Assembly: GCF_001542915.1 (NCBI RefSeq) | Contig: NZ_LNNH01000025.1 | Span: forward strand, 27,207 to 91,206 | Direction of reading: 5' to 3' | Source of the DNA: Peribacillus simplex | GTDB taxonomy: Bacteria; Bacillota; Bacilli; Bacillales; DSM-1321 | DNA length: 64,000 nt | In this document: piece by piece, positions 39,715 to 47,685 of the stretch | Layout of the letters: the number at the start of each line of letters is the position of its first letter | Position numbering within the stretch: position 1 is the stretch's first letter | Position numbers and translations under genes: made by a program | Notes under the pieces: generated by a model | What the model was told of the DNA's origin: nothing | Database searches by the model: none | Seen by the model: the letters and a program-made list of their open reading frames with translations, nothing else

Positions 39715-40906
39715 TTGTCTTCACCCCCTTTCGTTGACTTGGGTCCATTTCTAACGGATACATGTCTCCAGAAATCCAAAGTTCATCAGCTTTTCCGCCA
39801 ATTGGTGGGTAATCTTCAAGCCGCCTTACTTCATCCGGCTTCATTCCGCCACTTCTCAGCATTACCTGATATAGCTGGGTCCTAGCTGCTGTGTCACCAC
39901 GAAGCAATCCGCCGAGCGTGAATTTAAAGTACAATCCGCTCTTTCTTTCCGCTACATTAAGTAACTTTCTATTAAATTCCTGTTCATATTGTCTAACTAT
40001 AGGAGTAAGAGTCATCTGCACAAATTGAATCATCATCTGTTCATTTGAAGAAAAATTCAGACCCTCGATATCATTCAAGAATGATGTCGGTACATTAAAT
40101 ACATTGGCAACACGAGAACGAGTAACTTTTTCAGATGCCAATGTGTCAGCAGCAAAATATTTACGTTCCATGTCTTTAACGGAAACACCTGGTTCTTGAA
40201 AAAGGATCCCGCCATTTTCTTGATAAAACCGTTTAAAGTCATCGATAATACGTTGTCGTTTATCAAAGTCAACATTAGCCCCATACTCTAAAATAAAACT
40301 TTCTTTTTTCTGCATTTCAGACAGGCTAAATTCTTGAACGGATTTATCGTATTCCAATGTATTTTTAAGAACATCTATTGGACTGATACCTTGCCACCTT
40401 GAAACTCCAGTAATATGTTTAACATGGAGAATATTCATATTATGAATATAGTACGTGCCATTAACACCACGAACCTCATACCATAAACTATTGTCATCTG
40501 TATTGAGGAATGGGGTCACATAGCTTGAATCAATCGGTATTAACGCTTCGGGTTGCATTCGGATATCTCTGATAATTGCTGAATATCCGTTACCTGTTTC
40601 ATTTCTCGAAACTTCCATTTTGTTAATCCAATCAAAGCCAGTCATGTTTTGATTGGGACTGTTTATGATCATGTCAGCCACATTGTTTGTAAGGGTGTCG
40701 TAGTCCTTATATAGCTTCAAGGGCAATGATGAAAGAGTATTAGCCAATCTGCTCACGACGCTGAAAATTGTTTCATTTGAAGCTAATTTACTGTTGTCTA
40801 TGCCCCAGAATTTACGTCCAAACCAGGATGAAAAATCATATCCTGCCCCTTTCCAACCAGCTGCTGCACCTTTTAGAGCCATTTTCAATTTATTAGGCCA
40901 TTTCAA
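39695..40906 (-). CDS. HK97-type portal protein
   Basis: 403 residues: NETIFSVVSRLANTLSSLPL, MTGFDWINKMEVSRNETGNG, ILHVKHITGVSRWQGISPID and LNFSSNEQMMIQFVQMTLTP, all portal hallmarks. A twelve-fold ring at one capsid vertex, the site of DNA entry and exit. The TTG at 40,906 is preferred because AAAGGTGGTGAG lies just upstream; a TTG at 40,924 is inside that site. Starts 18 bases after TerL. Confidence 0.92.
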   Translation of the reverse strand: MKWPNKLKMALKGAAAGWKGAGYDFSSWFGRKFWGIDNSKLASNETIFSVVSRLANTLSSLPLKLYKDYDTLTNNVADMIINSPNQNMTGFDWINKMEVSRNETGNGYSAIIRDIRMQPEALIPIDSSYVTPFLNTDDNSLWYEVRGVNGTYYIHNMNILHVKHITGVSRWQGISPIDVLKNTLEYDKSVQEFSLSEMQKKESFILEYGANVDFDKRQRIIDDFKRFYQENGGILFQEPGVSVKDMERKYFAADTLASEKVTRSRVANVFNVPTSFLNDIEGLNFSSNEQMMIQFVQMTLTPIVRQYEQEFNRKLLNVAERKSGLYFKFTLGGLLRGDTAARTQLYQVMLRSGGMKPDEVRRLEDYPPIGGKADELWISGDMYPLEMDPSQRKGVKTSGKEAE

Positions 40907-40924
40907 ATTCTCACCACCTTTCAA

Positions 40925-42607
40925 TTATCCAAATAGATCACTAACAGACACAAATTCAATATCTCCATTTCCCTGAGGTGTCGTTAATATCTCCATTGTT
41001 TTAATATGAGAGTTCAACATGGCAGCAAAGCCATCGATTTTACGATAACGATTTTGTTTTTGTGGAAGCCAACTGCCGTTTTCATTTTTCTTTAACTTCA
41101 CGTTGTTGATATACCACCTTAACAACCTGTTCTTATTAAAAATAACTTTCCCATCCATGAACATCGTTTCTAAATCACGAAGACCAGGTGTTAAAGTTAA
41201 TGGTCCCTGCCTTACAATTTCGGTAACGAATCCATAACTTTCAAGATCTTTTACCAGCCTGTAAGCTTTGGCTGGATCATAAGCAATCTTTTCAATCGTA
41301 TAAATTTTCGACTTCGCAACAAACCAATCGTAGACCTGTTCCAATTTGATATAATCCTCATCCACGATTGTTAAAAGTCCGTCTTTAGCGAACTCTAGAT
41401 ATGGTATTTTTTCATTATCTGCCAGCACCTTTTTTCTTGGTATCCAAGAGTGAGACAAAACAAATACCTCTCCGGTATCAAGAGGGAATTCAAGACAAGC
41501 GCTTGTGAAATCCTCGGATTCGGAAAGGTCAAAAGAACCTATGCAATTACGATTTTTCAATGTTTCAATATTAATAACCTTGTCATTGCGTTTGATTACG
41601 GAATAGTCCAGGAATGATTGCTCATCTGATTTAACAAAAAGATTCAAACGTTTCGTTATAAAGTCACTTCGTTCTGCCGGGATGTGCTTTCGGCTTTCCC
41701 ATTCTTCAATAAGTGTTTCCAATTTAAGAGTTGTCCCCAAGTTAGGATTTGCCTTAATCCAGTTTTCCGGATTATCAAGGTCATCCTTTTCATCCAATTC
41801 CGCTAAAAAATAAAAACAACGTTCATCATCAATCACGCCATCTAAAACGTCCGCAGCTTTATCATAATAATCCACAAGTGGACCGTCTAATTGATACCCT
41901 GCAGTCGTTATATACAAAAGGAGTGGTTGTTTCCGCGCCCCTGTACTGTTCTTGATTACATTGATTAGCTTGTAATTTTTATACTCATGGATTTCATCAA
42001 ATACACCAAAGCTACAGTTTTTACCGTCCATCTTTTTACTGTCAGTTGCCAAAGGAATAATCTTGGACATGGTCCGACCAAACCGTATCTCTTTATTAGT
42101 AGGATCAAAATGACGATTTAAGATTGGTGAAGATTTAACCATGGCCACACACTCATCGAACACCTCTTTCGCTTGTTCTTTTGAGTTGGCCAACTGATAA
42201 ACCCGCGCTCCATTTTCTCCATCCTTTGATGAACTATAGAGCGATAAACCAGATACAAGTGTTGATTTACCATTTTTCCTTCCAACAAAAATAAGGCCCT
42301 CCTTGAAGCGCCTTACACCCGAATCTTTATGAACCCACCCATACAACGACCCTACAATAAAATGCTGCCAGGGTTGCAATTCTAATCGATCGTAATCGCC
42401 CTGGGATGGTTTACAGAATCTTTGAATGTACTCAACTGGACGATGGCCCTTTTCTTCATCGAAAACATAAGGGAACTTCTTCGTCCCTTGTCTTTCCAAG
42501 TCCTTCAAGTGCCTTTGACAAGCTTGAAAAACCTTTTTGGAAGTTGTGATGATATGAGAAGTTACCCCTTTGGCATATTCTGTTGTTAATAATTTAGAAT
42601 CGCTCAA
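40925..42607 (-). CDS. terL: Terminase large subunit
   Basis: About 560 residues. N-terminal ATPase with Walker A-like VGRKNGKST (about 110-118) and Walker B FGVFDEIHEY; C-terminal nuclease with acidic residues in CIGSFDLSESEDFTS (about 360-375) and AYDPAKAYRLV. It pumps and cuts DNA at the portal. Length and motifs fit the Terminase_1/HK97 type. Start uncertain: TTG at 42,607 follows GGGTGAT at good distance, ATG at 42,613 abuts it, and the frame is open to 42,646. It overlaps TerS slightly. Confidence 0.92.
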   Translation of the reverse strand: MSDSKLLTTEYAKGVTSHIITTSKKVFQACQRHLKDLERQGTKKFPYVFDEEKGHRPVEYIQRFCKPSQGDYDRLELQPWQHFIVGSLYGWVHKDSGVRRFKEGLIFVGRKNGKSTLVSGLSLYSSSKDGENGARVYQLANSKEQAKEVFDECVAMVKSSPILNRHFDPTNKEIRFGRTMSKIIPLATDSKKMDGKNCSFGVFDEIHEYKNYKLINVIKNSTGARKQPLLLYITTAGYQLDGPLVDYYDKAADVLDGVIDDERCFYFLAELDEKDDLDNPENWIKANPNLGTTLKLETLIEEWESRKHIPAERSDFITKRLNLFVKSDEQSFLDYSVIKRNDKVINIETLKNRNCIGSFDLSESEDFTSACLEFPLDTGEVFVLSHSWIPRKKVLADNEKIPYLEFAKDGLLTIVDEDYIKLEQVYDWFVAKSKIYTIEKIAYDPAKAYRLVKDLESYGFVTEIVRQGPLTLTPGLRDLETMFMDGKVIFNKNRLLRWYINNVKLKKNENGSWLPQKQNRYRKIDGFAAMLNSHIKTMEILTTPQGNGDIEFVSVSDLFG

Positions 42608-42977
42608 AATCATCACCCTTGCTGTCTTCCGCTTCTCCTCCATCAATTGGTATCACATCTGAAACTTTTCTATCTGAGGCAGGGGTGAGCTTTAACTCTG
42701 CCTGAAGTTTACGCTGCTGCTCAATAATTTTTAAGATTTTATCCACCGATTTATTATCTCGGTACATTTCTTGACTTCCATTTTTGAAGAGCTCAACTGT
42801 CCCCCGCTTTTTCACATCAGCAATCGAATCTTGTTTCATTTGTTCGAGCAGGACCATGTTATCAACCAAGATTATTGTTCTTTTACTCAAATTGTTATCA
42901 ATCCGCAATTCATCAATAAGCGTTTTAAATAGGTCTTTTGCTAATTGTCGTGTAATTCCTGACTTAGGTTTGTACAT
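42594..42977 (-). CDS. terS: Terminase small subunit (P27 family)
   Basis: 127 residues. An N-terminal DNA-binding helix pair (AKDLFKTLIDELRIDN) and a middle helical hairpin with LVDNMVLLEQMKQDSIADVK and SVDKILKIIEQQRKLQAELK, typical of P27-family TerS, which recognises the packaging site. Strong Gly-rich ribosome site (GAGGGGGGGG). Packaging site (cos or pac) is probably close, in the 74-base gap upstream, but is not recognisable by eye. Confidence 0.85.
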   Translation of the reverse strand: MYKPKSGITRQLAKDLFKTLIDELRIDNNLSKRTIILVDNMVLLEQMKQDSIADVKKRGTVELFKNGSQEMYRDNKSVDKILKIIEQQRKLQAELKLTPASDRKVSDVIPIDGGEAEDSKGDDFERF

Positions 42978-43050
42978 CTACACCCCCCCCTCATATATAA
43001 AAATTCCAGTTTCGGTGCAAACGAAGGACCATCGTCGTTCTTTTCCTGCT

Positions 43051-43362
43051 TTAATTAATGATTTCAGGGGTAGGGGGGCTATCCGAATACTTTCCCCTTA
43101 GCTCCGTCATCCTCGTTTCGATTTTCCTTTTAATATCATCAATTATCCGATTAAAATCATCGATATGATTCACAGTGCCCTTTTTGTAAATCTTCTTTAA
43201 TTTATTTTGATGCTGCCTAATGTAATCATCCGTAATGAATGCAAAAAACTTTGTTTGACAATGAGTACAAGTGAAGAAAGATTCCCTTATCCCTTTGCCA
43301 TGGTTCTTCTCTTGCAGATCAACCACGAAGGTGAGCTTACAGCTGTCGCACTGGCTATCCAT
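43051..43362 (-). CDS. Zinc-binding phage protein of the packaging region
   Basis: 103 residues: DSQCDSCKLTFVVDL with one CxxC, FFTCTHCQTKFFAF with the second, together a zinc ribbon (about residues 5-45). A charged helix follows. Common upstream of TerS in HK97-like Bacillus phages, function unknown. ATG at 43,362 lies after AGGAGATGTGGTAGGG; a GTG at 43,371 is possible. It overlaps the HNH gene's 3' end only with the longer start. Confidence 0.7.
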   Translation of the reverse strand: MDSQCDSCKLTFVVDLQEKNHGKGIRESFFTCTHCQTKFFAFITDDYIRQHQNKLKKIYKKGTVNHIDDFNRIIDDIKRKIETRMTELRGKYSDSPPTPEIIN

Positions 43363-43364
43363 CC

Positions 43365-43706
43365 CTACCACATCTCCTCATTCGCTTTACTTGTCACAAC
43401 CCTGATCCTCTTGCTGACCTTGACTGCCTTCTTACTCCCTCTGTCCGGATGCTCCCCGTTATGACATGGGTTGCAAAGACTCTCCAGGTTATCAATGTCC
43501 AAGGCCTTGCTCTGATCTGCTTTGTATTCAATGATGTGATGGACCATGTCTGCAGGTGTGATCCGTTTCTTTCTTAAACATTCCTGGCAAAGATGATTGT
43601 CTCTTGCCAATACAATAGCGCGGCACTTCTTCCAGGCAGCAGAGTTATAGAACTTCTTGGCTTCTTTATCACGCTTGTATTTATTGTAGTGCTTTTGAGA
43701 ATTCAT
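43365..43706 (-). CDS. HNH endonuclease
   Basis: 113 residues. HNH core: FYNSAAWKKCRAIVLARDNH, LCQECLRKKR (CxxC), then MVHHIIEYKAD and LDNLESLCNPCHN with a second CxxC, matching the zinc-supported HNH of HK97-type phages. It works with terminase at the cos site. The ATG at 43,706 is chosen because GAGGG sits 5 bases upstream; the open frame runs to 43,907 without a plausible start. First clear gene of the late operon. Confidence 0.88.
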   Translation of the reverse strand: MNSQKHYNKYKRDKEAKKFYNSAAWKKCRAIVLARDNHLCQECLRKKRITPADMVHHIIEYKADQSKALDIDNLESLCNPCHNGEHPDRGSKKAVKVSKRIRVVTSKANEEMW

Positions 43707-43784
43707 ATTATCCCTCATTCGGATAGTATCTTTTATACTTTGTATGCATATCTTAAAAACAACTAAATATCGGAGGTGGCCACC

Positions 43785-43856
43785 ATGCTTATAATTGTGA
43801 AGCTTACTTTTCAAGAGCTTCTTTTTGTAATCGCTTTGATTCATTTCCTTTTTTGA
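43785..43856 (+). CDS. Possible 23-aa membrane peptide (type I toxin-like)
   Basis: A 23-residue frame, MLIIVKLTFQELLFVIALIH and then FLF, hydrophobic across its length. The ribosome site CGGAGGTGG is perfect and 5-7 bases away. Short hydrophobic peptides with strong ribosome sites in Bacillus prophages are often type I toxins (TxpA, BsrG types) checked by an antisense RNA. No clear sequence match to those is seen, so this is a candidate. Confidence 0.4.
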   Translation: MLIIVKLTFQELLFVIALIHFLF

Positions 43857-44141
43857 TAAAAGAAGGAGGCAATGCTGGAAACAGCGTTGTCCTAAAGCGA
43901 AAAACAAATAAAATTATAAGTTAGTGGCTTTTTCTATTCGTGTTTTCCAATTACATCCCGAAGAACACGGTTCTTTTATCTCACTCTTCTTTTATTTTGA
44001 TACATTTTCTTTTAGTATCACTTTGATGAGAGTTATAAATAAAATTATTAACTATTGCTTTTAATCTTCACCCTTATCTCCTTCTTCCTAATTAATCTGG
44101 TATCATAATAAAGTTAAATCCATTTATGAAGGTGATCAGCA
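43857..44141. other. Non-coding late-operon upstream region
   Basis: No coding frame found. Contains an 11-base-spaced dyad TGATAC / GTATCA (43,998-44,020) and a further GTATCA at about 44,100. These could be sites for the ArpU-type late regulator or promoter elements, but the evidence is thin. Confidence 0.3.
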
Positions 44142-44318
44142 TTGACTGAAGAAAAATACAATGGCTATGACACAACCGTTATTTACGACTACAATGAACA
44201 TCCTGACATTAAAAGTGGTCGATGTGACAATTGTGATATGGCACAGTTTAAAAGTTCCGTTAAGGACTTTGTCTATATTCGTGAGTGTCGCAATTGTGGC
44301 ATGAAGAAAAGTATCTGA
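44142..44318 (+). CDS. Small two-CxxC protein (58 aa)
   Basis: 58 residues starting at TTG: MTEEKYNGYDTTVIYDYNEH, then GRCDNCDMAQFKS and ECRNCGMKKSI. Two CxxC pairs, about 29 residues apart, make one zinc ribbon. GAAGGTGATC precedes the start; a terminator overlaps the stop. Independent small gene on the integrase strand; function unknown. Confidence 0.65.
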   Translation: MTEEKYNGYDTTVIYDYNEHPDIKSGRCDNCDMAQFKSSVKDFVYIRECRNCGMKKSI

Positions 44319-44343
44319 CCCTGTGATGGGTCATTTTTTATTT
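44316..44343 (+). terminator. Terminator of the 58-aa gene
   Basis: Stem TGACCC / GGGTCA, loop TGTGAT, then TTTTTTATTT. It starts at the stop codon. Confidence 0.75.
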
Positions 44344-44453
44344 CCCTCACTCTTCCTCTTCTCCTTGGTAATAATCTTATTAAGTCCTTATGCCTTTGTT
44401 TAGGTTTATTAATTAACATATAATTAGAATAAAAATCAAAGGAGGAATGGCAT

Positions 44454-44711
44454 ATGAATTTTGAAATAAGAACGCCCATAAATACTACGCTCAATCCTGA
44501 TTTGAATAATAGACTCCATCACTTAGCTGATAAAAGAAATATACCCATTGAAAATCTTTTGGATAAGGCTGTAGAGCTAATACTTGAGTATATGGAGAGC
44601 CATGATACTCTTAATGAACATGTCAAGGAGAACAATGATTTTGCGATTAAAAAAAATAATGAAATCATTAAAAAAGGTAGAGAATTTATTGATAAAATAA
44701 TCGAACCTTAA
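44454..44711 (+). CDS. Ribbon-helix-helix-like protein
   Basis: 85 residues. INTTLNPDLNNRLHHLADKR followed by NIPIENLLDKAVELILEYM is the strand-helix-helix pattern of RHH regulators (about 8-45); a charged helix follows. Probably a DNA-binding dimer. AAAGGAGG ribosome site. It lies near the four GTACTGCAAT dyads at 45,083-45,178, possible targets (inference). Confidence 0.7.
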   Translation: MNFEIRTPINTTLNPDLNNRLHHLADKRNIPIENLLDKAVELILEYMESHDTLNEHVKENNDFAIKKNNEIIKKGREFIDKIIEP

Positions 44712-44779
44712 ATAAAAGAAGCACTTGCCATTGAAGGTAGAGTGCTCTTTTCAATTTCATTATCAACAGGTTTCATAAT

Positions 44780-44971
44780 TCATTTCCTCCTGACAGATCC
44801 ACCAACTCTTCTGTAAGTATCGCGATTCATGCCCATTAACTCCTCAACATCTTTGAAACTTAATTCCTTTTTCCTCTTAGGCTTGGATTCAGATTTCCTC
44901 TGCTTGCTGCCTTTTCTAAGTTGATTGAACTTCTGAATATCCGATTTAGATAAATGGTCAGCAAACTTCAT
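44780..44971 (-). CDS. Small basic helix-turn-helix-like phage protein
   Basis: 63 residues: MKFADHLSKSDIQKFNQLRK, a Lys/Arg/Ser linker, then LSFKDVEELMGMNRDTYRRV, which looks like a helix-turn-helix. Found in several Bacillus phages, function unknown. AAGGATG precedes the ATG. The repeat array 45,083-45,178 is its 5' region, so self-regulation is possible. Confidence 0.65.
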   Translation of the reverse strand: MKFADHLSKSDIQKFNQLRKGSKQRKSESKPKRKKELSFKDVEELMGMNRDTYRRVGGSVRRK

Positions 44972-45082
44972 CTTAATCATCCTTCTTAAATTAATAAAAG
45001 ACAGTTCAGAGGGTTTTCTTTATATATTTTCTTTAAAGATTTTCTTTAGGATTTCTGCTCTAATGAAGGAAAAAATTTCAGA

Positions 45083-45178
45083 GTACTGCGATTCGAGTAC
45101 TCTAGCGTACTGCAATCCGAGTACTCTGGCGTACTGCAATTAGAGTACGCTGAACACCGTACTGCAATCCGAGTACGG
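45083..45178. repeat. Four tandem GTACTGCAAT dyads
   Basis: Four copies of GTACTGC[AG]AT-N2-GAGTAC at 45,083, 45,107, 45,131 and 45,159. The first two are back-to-back 24-base units; the third and fourth have spacers of 28 and 20. Each unit is itself a dyad (GTACT-N8-AGTAC). They look like iterons or multiple operators, not a CRISPR (no unique spacers). Confidence 0.75.
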
Positions 45179-45212
45179 AACATTCGTTTGTATAATTATT
45201 GGCACAACAAAA

Positions 45213-45290
45213 CAGCTAAAGGTGCATAGACAGAAACACTTATCAGGTGTTCCCCTTTGCACGACTCCCTTCCGGCTGGGACATTAGCTG
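45213..45290 (+). ncRNA. Possible structured RNA: three-stem element
   Basis: CAGCTAA (45,213-45,219) pairs with TTAGCTG (45,284-45,290). Inside, GTGCA/TGCAC (45,222-45,226 with 45,258-45,262) encloses a hairpin AACACTT-ATC-AGGTGTT (45,235-45,251), and a second arm TCCC/GGGA (45,266-45,281) has loop TTCCGGCT. The nested helices in both orders suggest a folded RNA or DNA protein-binding structure. No coding frame covers it, and no known RNA class was recognised. Either strand could be used. Confidence 0.4.
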
Positions 45291-45303
45291 CTTTATTGAA
45301 GCA

Positions 45304-45334
45304 ATAAAAAAAGCAACCAGATTATTGGTTGCTT
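45304..45334 (-). terminator. Terminator of the 111-aa gene
   Basis: Perfect stem AAGCAACCA / TGGTTGCTT followed by seven U on the minus strand. Confidence 0.8.
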
Positions 45335-45341
45335 GAATTTA

Positions 45342-45677
45342 TCATTTTAACTTTTCTAATACCTGGTCAATGTGTTCAATGATTTTTCTGTTATATTTTA
45401 TTTTAAATTCTTTATACTGAGTTTCTTCTGTCATAGCTGGTATGACGTCAATTAATTCTCTTTGAATCTTATCAATGTAAAGAAAGTCGAAAGACTTCCT
45501 GTCTTCATCAGAAATTTCCTCATTCATCGAAGCTTTGGTACTACCTAAAATACTTTGCCTTATATCCAACCCTCTATATCTAATCTTTAAATCTGATTCT
45601 TCATTTTCTAACTTAATAATTTCTTCCAGTAGTTCTTCTTTATATTTCCTGTGTTCATCTAAAAAAACTTCTAACAT
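45342..45677 (-). CDS. Hypothetical coiled-coil protein, 111 aa
   Basis: 111 residues, starting MLEVFLDEHRKYKEELLEEI; highly charged helices with Glu/Lys/Arg, likely coiled coil. The ATG at 45,677 is used because AGAAGGAG lies 8 bases upstream; the open frame to 45,773 has no ribosome site. Divergent from the YjzC-like gene. Not recognised. Confidence 0.65.
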   Translation of the reverse strand: MLEVFLDEHRKYKEELLEEIIKLENEESDLKIRYRGLDIRQSILGSTKASMNEEISDEDRKSFDFLYIDKIQRELIDVIPAMTEETQYKEFKIKYNRKIIEHIDQVLEKLK

Positions 45678-45771
45678 TCGCCTCACTCCTTCTGTCCTAT
45701 ATATTTCGACAATTTGCAGGATATTCCTTTTTAATCGACGAATAAATGTAAAAAAAGGAGGTGATATATTC

Positions 45772-45951
45772 ATGAGTAAATACCTAAAGCCAGGTGAAAA
45801 GTCACAAAAGTCGGGCCAATATGAAGTCGTAGGTCCAAGAGGCGGATCGAAAAACCGAGAAATTACTTCGGTTAAGGGAGACAGGCTTCCTCCTACACAA
45901 AATCCTAATGAACGATACAGAATGGTCGATCCAACTAAACATAAAAAATAA
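45772..45951 (+). CDS. YjzC-like small protein
   Basis: 59 residues: MSKYLKPGEKSQKSGQYEVV, GPRGGSKNREITSVKGDRLP and a basic end. The KPGEKxxxSGxYExVG ... KGDxxP pattern is that of the YjzC family of Bacillus (short basic protein of unknown role). Perfect ribosome site AAGGAGG. Rho-independent terminator follows. Confidence 0.75.
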   Translation: MSKYLKPGEKSQKSGQYEVVGPRGGSKNREITSVKGDRLPPTQNPNERYRMVDPTKHKK

Positions 45952-45961
45952 TTATGCTGTG

Positions 45962-45994
45962 GATATCAGTTTCCTGGACTGATATCTTTTTTTT
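45962..45994 (+). terminator. Terminator of the YjzC-like gene
   Basis: 9-bp stem GATATCAGT / ACTGATATC, loop TTCCTGG, then eight T. Confidence 0.85.
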
Positions 45995-46206
45995 ACAAAA
46001 ACGACGACACCATCTGAGTGCCGCCCTGTTTTCTTTATTCTCGATAATATAAATTTAACACGTATTTCTCCTAACAACACACATTGTACCCTCAAATTAT
46101 CAATAGTTTTTTCTAATGTTTTCCCTAATTCCCTCGTACTTTATTTGCTAATATTTTTACTAGATTTTATAATTCAATTACATATATTGTGAGAGGAAGG
46201 TTACCC

Positions 46207-47322
46207 ATGCCAATCTATGAGTATGAGAAGAATGGGAAAACTGCCTACTATTATGCCTTTGAAGTGAAGGACACAACAGGCAAACGTAAAACGATTAAGA
46301 AGCGCGGTTTCACTGGAAAGAAAGAAGCAAGAGATGCAGAAGCAGCTGCCCGGACAGAATGGTTAAAAGGCAGTTATATAGATCCCTCTAAGATTACCTT
46401 CGGTGAATACATTCAAGAGTGGTTAGATAATAAACAAGATATCTCCCCTGAAACAAGACATACAAACAACGGCCACCTATCCAATCATATTATCCCTGAG
46501 CTTGGTCACATCCCTTTACAAAAGGTCAGCGTGACTCACATTGAGCGCCTTATCAAGGCTTTACAGGATAAAGAACTGGCTGATGGTACTGTCCGTAAAA
46601 TATACAATTTGATTCATACTTGCTTTAAAACAGCAGTAAAAAAGGAATTGATCATTAAGAACCCGTTTGATCTTTTAGATAAAGGTTCTAAACCTCGGAC
46701 CAGTAAACCTAAAATTGATTACTGGACAACTGAAGAGGTAAAGCAATTTCTCGACAAGATAGACGGCCGTTACCGTATATTGTTTATCTTGGCGATTTAT
46801 ACAGGCATGCGCCGCGGCGAGCTTTTGGGCTTACGTTGGAAGGATATCAACTTTGAAACTTCCCAAATACGAATCAGTCAGTCATTAAAGGCTCGACAAG
46901 GCCTAATTAAAGGCGTTAAGACAGATTCAGGCTACAGGTCTATTACTGTCGCACCGACCGTTATAAACGAGCTTAAGAAGCACAGGACGATGGTTCTTAA
47001 AGAGAAGTTAGCCTGTGAGGATTATGAAGATTATGACTTAGTGGTTTGCCAAGTGGATGGCCGCCCGCGTGCTTTAGGAACTTTCGACAGGGATTGGAAA
47101 AGGGTGTTGGAACGAACGGAAATGAGAAAGATCCGTTTTCATGATTTGCGGCATACATGCGCATCCTTGCTATTCAGTGCAAATGTTCACCCTAAGATCG
47201 TCCAGGAACAATTAGGGCATTCCTCTATCAAAATTACCTTAGATACCTATTCTCATATGATGCCAAACATGCAGGCTGATGCAGCAAAGGTTCTTGAAAA
47301 AATGCTGAACAATTACTCTTAA
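46207..47322 (+). CDS. int: Phage integrase (tyrosine recombinase)
   Basis: 371 residues. An arm-binding N-terminal AP2-like domain (IYEYEKNGKTAYYYAFEV, about 1-60), a SAM-like core-binding domain (FGEYIQEWLDNKQDISPETR, about 60-155) and a catalytic domain (about 165-365) with Arg in TGMRRGELLGL, HDLRHTCAS (His-x-x-Arg), GHSSIKITLDTYSHM (His, and the Tyr nucleophile). It inserts and excises the prophage with the arm sites found at both ends. The ATG at 46,207 follows GAGGAAGG by 7 bases; a GTG at 46,189 is inside that site. Terminator and arm sites follow. Confidence 0.95.
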   Translation: MPIYEYEKNGKTAYYYAFEVKDTTGKRKTIKKRGFTGKKEARDAEAAARTEWLKGSYIDPSKITFGEYIQEWLDNKQDISPETRHTNNGHLSNHIIPELGHIPLQKVSVTHIERLIKALQDKELADGTVRKIYNLIHTCFKTAVKKELIIKNPFDLLDKGSKPRTSKPKIDYWTTEEVKQFLDKIDGRYRILFILAIYTGMRRGELLGLRWKDINFETSQIRISQSLKARQGLIKGVKTDSGYRSITVAPTVINELKKHRTMVLKEKLACEDYEDYDLVVCQVDGRPRALGTFDRDWKRVLERTEMRKIRFHDLRHTCASLLFSANVHPKIVQEQLGHSSIKITLDTYSHMMPNMQADAAKVLEKMLNNYS

Positions 47323-47325
47323 ATC

Positions 47326-47376
47326 CTTTCTAGTATTTTGCTGTTATTTCAGATTTCCTACCAAACTCCCTACCAA
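47326..47376. other. Right prophage end: integrase arm-type sites
   Basis: Immediately after the integrase stop: TTTCTAG (47,327) and CCTACCAA at 47,357-47,364 and 47,369-47,376, 12 bases apart. The same block in the same direction is at the window's left end (94-150). These are read as attR-side arm sites; host DNA should start shortly after. Confidence 0.5.
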
Positions 47377-47394
47377 ACGAAAAAAAACGATAAG

Positions 47395-47441
47395 AAAAAA
47401 CCGCCTAAAATCCTTATTCATTAAGGTTTAGGCGGTTTTTT
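47395..47441. terminator. Strong bidirectional terminator after integrase
   Basis: Stem AAAAAACCGCCTAAA / TTTAGGCGGTTTTTT with CCTTA...TTAAGG inside, and T/A runs on both strands. It insulates prophage and host. Confidence 0.85.
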
Positions 47442-47685
47442 AATTTTATATGATCTCTTACGACCCCGAAGGACTAATAATATGAATCTTTCAACAGTTT
47501 ATCACCTTAAAGTACGGATGTAAAATATCTGATTGGAAATGGTTCATTTGTTACAGAAATGGCCTCCCTTGTCAATTGAACCGTTAAGGCTTTTCAAAAA
47601 ACGTTCGATGTGCTCCAAAAAGGTTATTCAAGCAAAAATGGTGGAATAAGATATAGAAGCCACACTACATTCAAGGAGGAATCCC

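Noticed and set aside
42978-43050. cos site in the TerS-upstream gap
   Set aside because: The gap is the likely place, but no overhang-type repeat or known cos pattern can be read, so no feature is called.
43707-43907. N-terminal extension of the HNH protein to 43,907
   Set aside because: The HNH family begins near the ATG at 43,706, which has a ribosome site. The extension is a low-complexity Cys/Leu-rich stretch opposite the possible 23-residue peptide.
45083-45178. CRISPR array
   Set aside because: Only four short units, two of them directly joined, no unique spacers of constant length and no cas genes.
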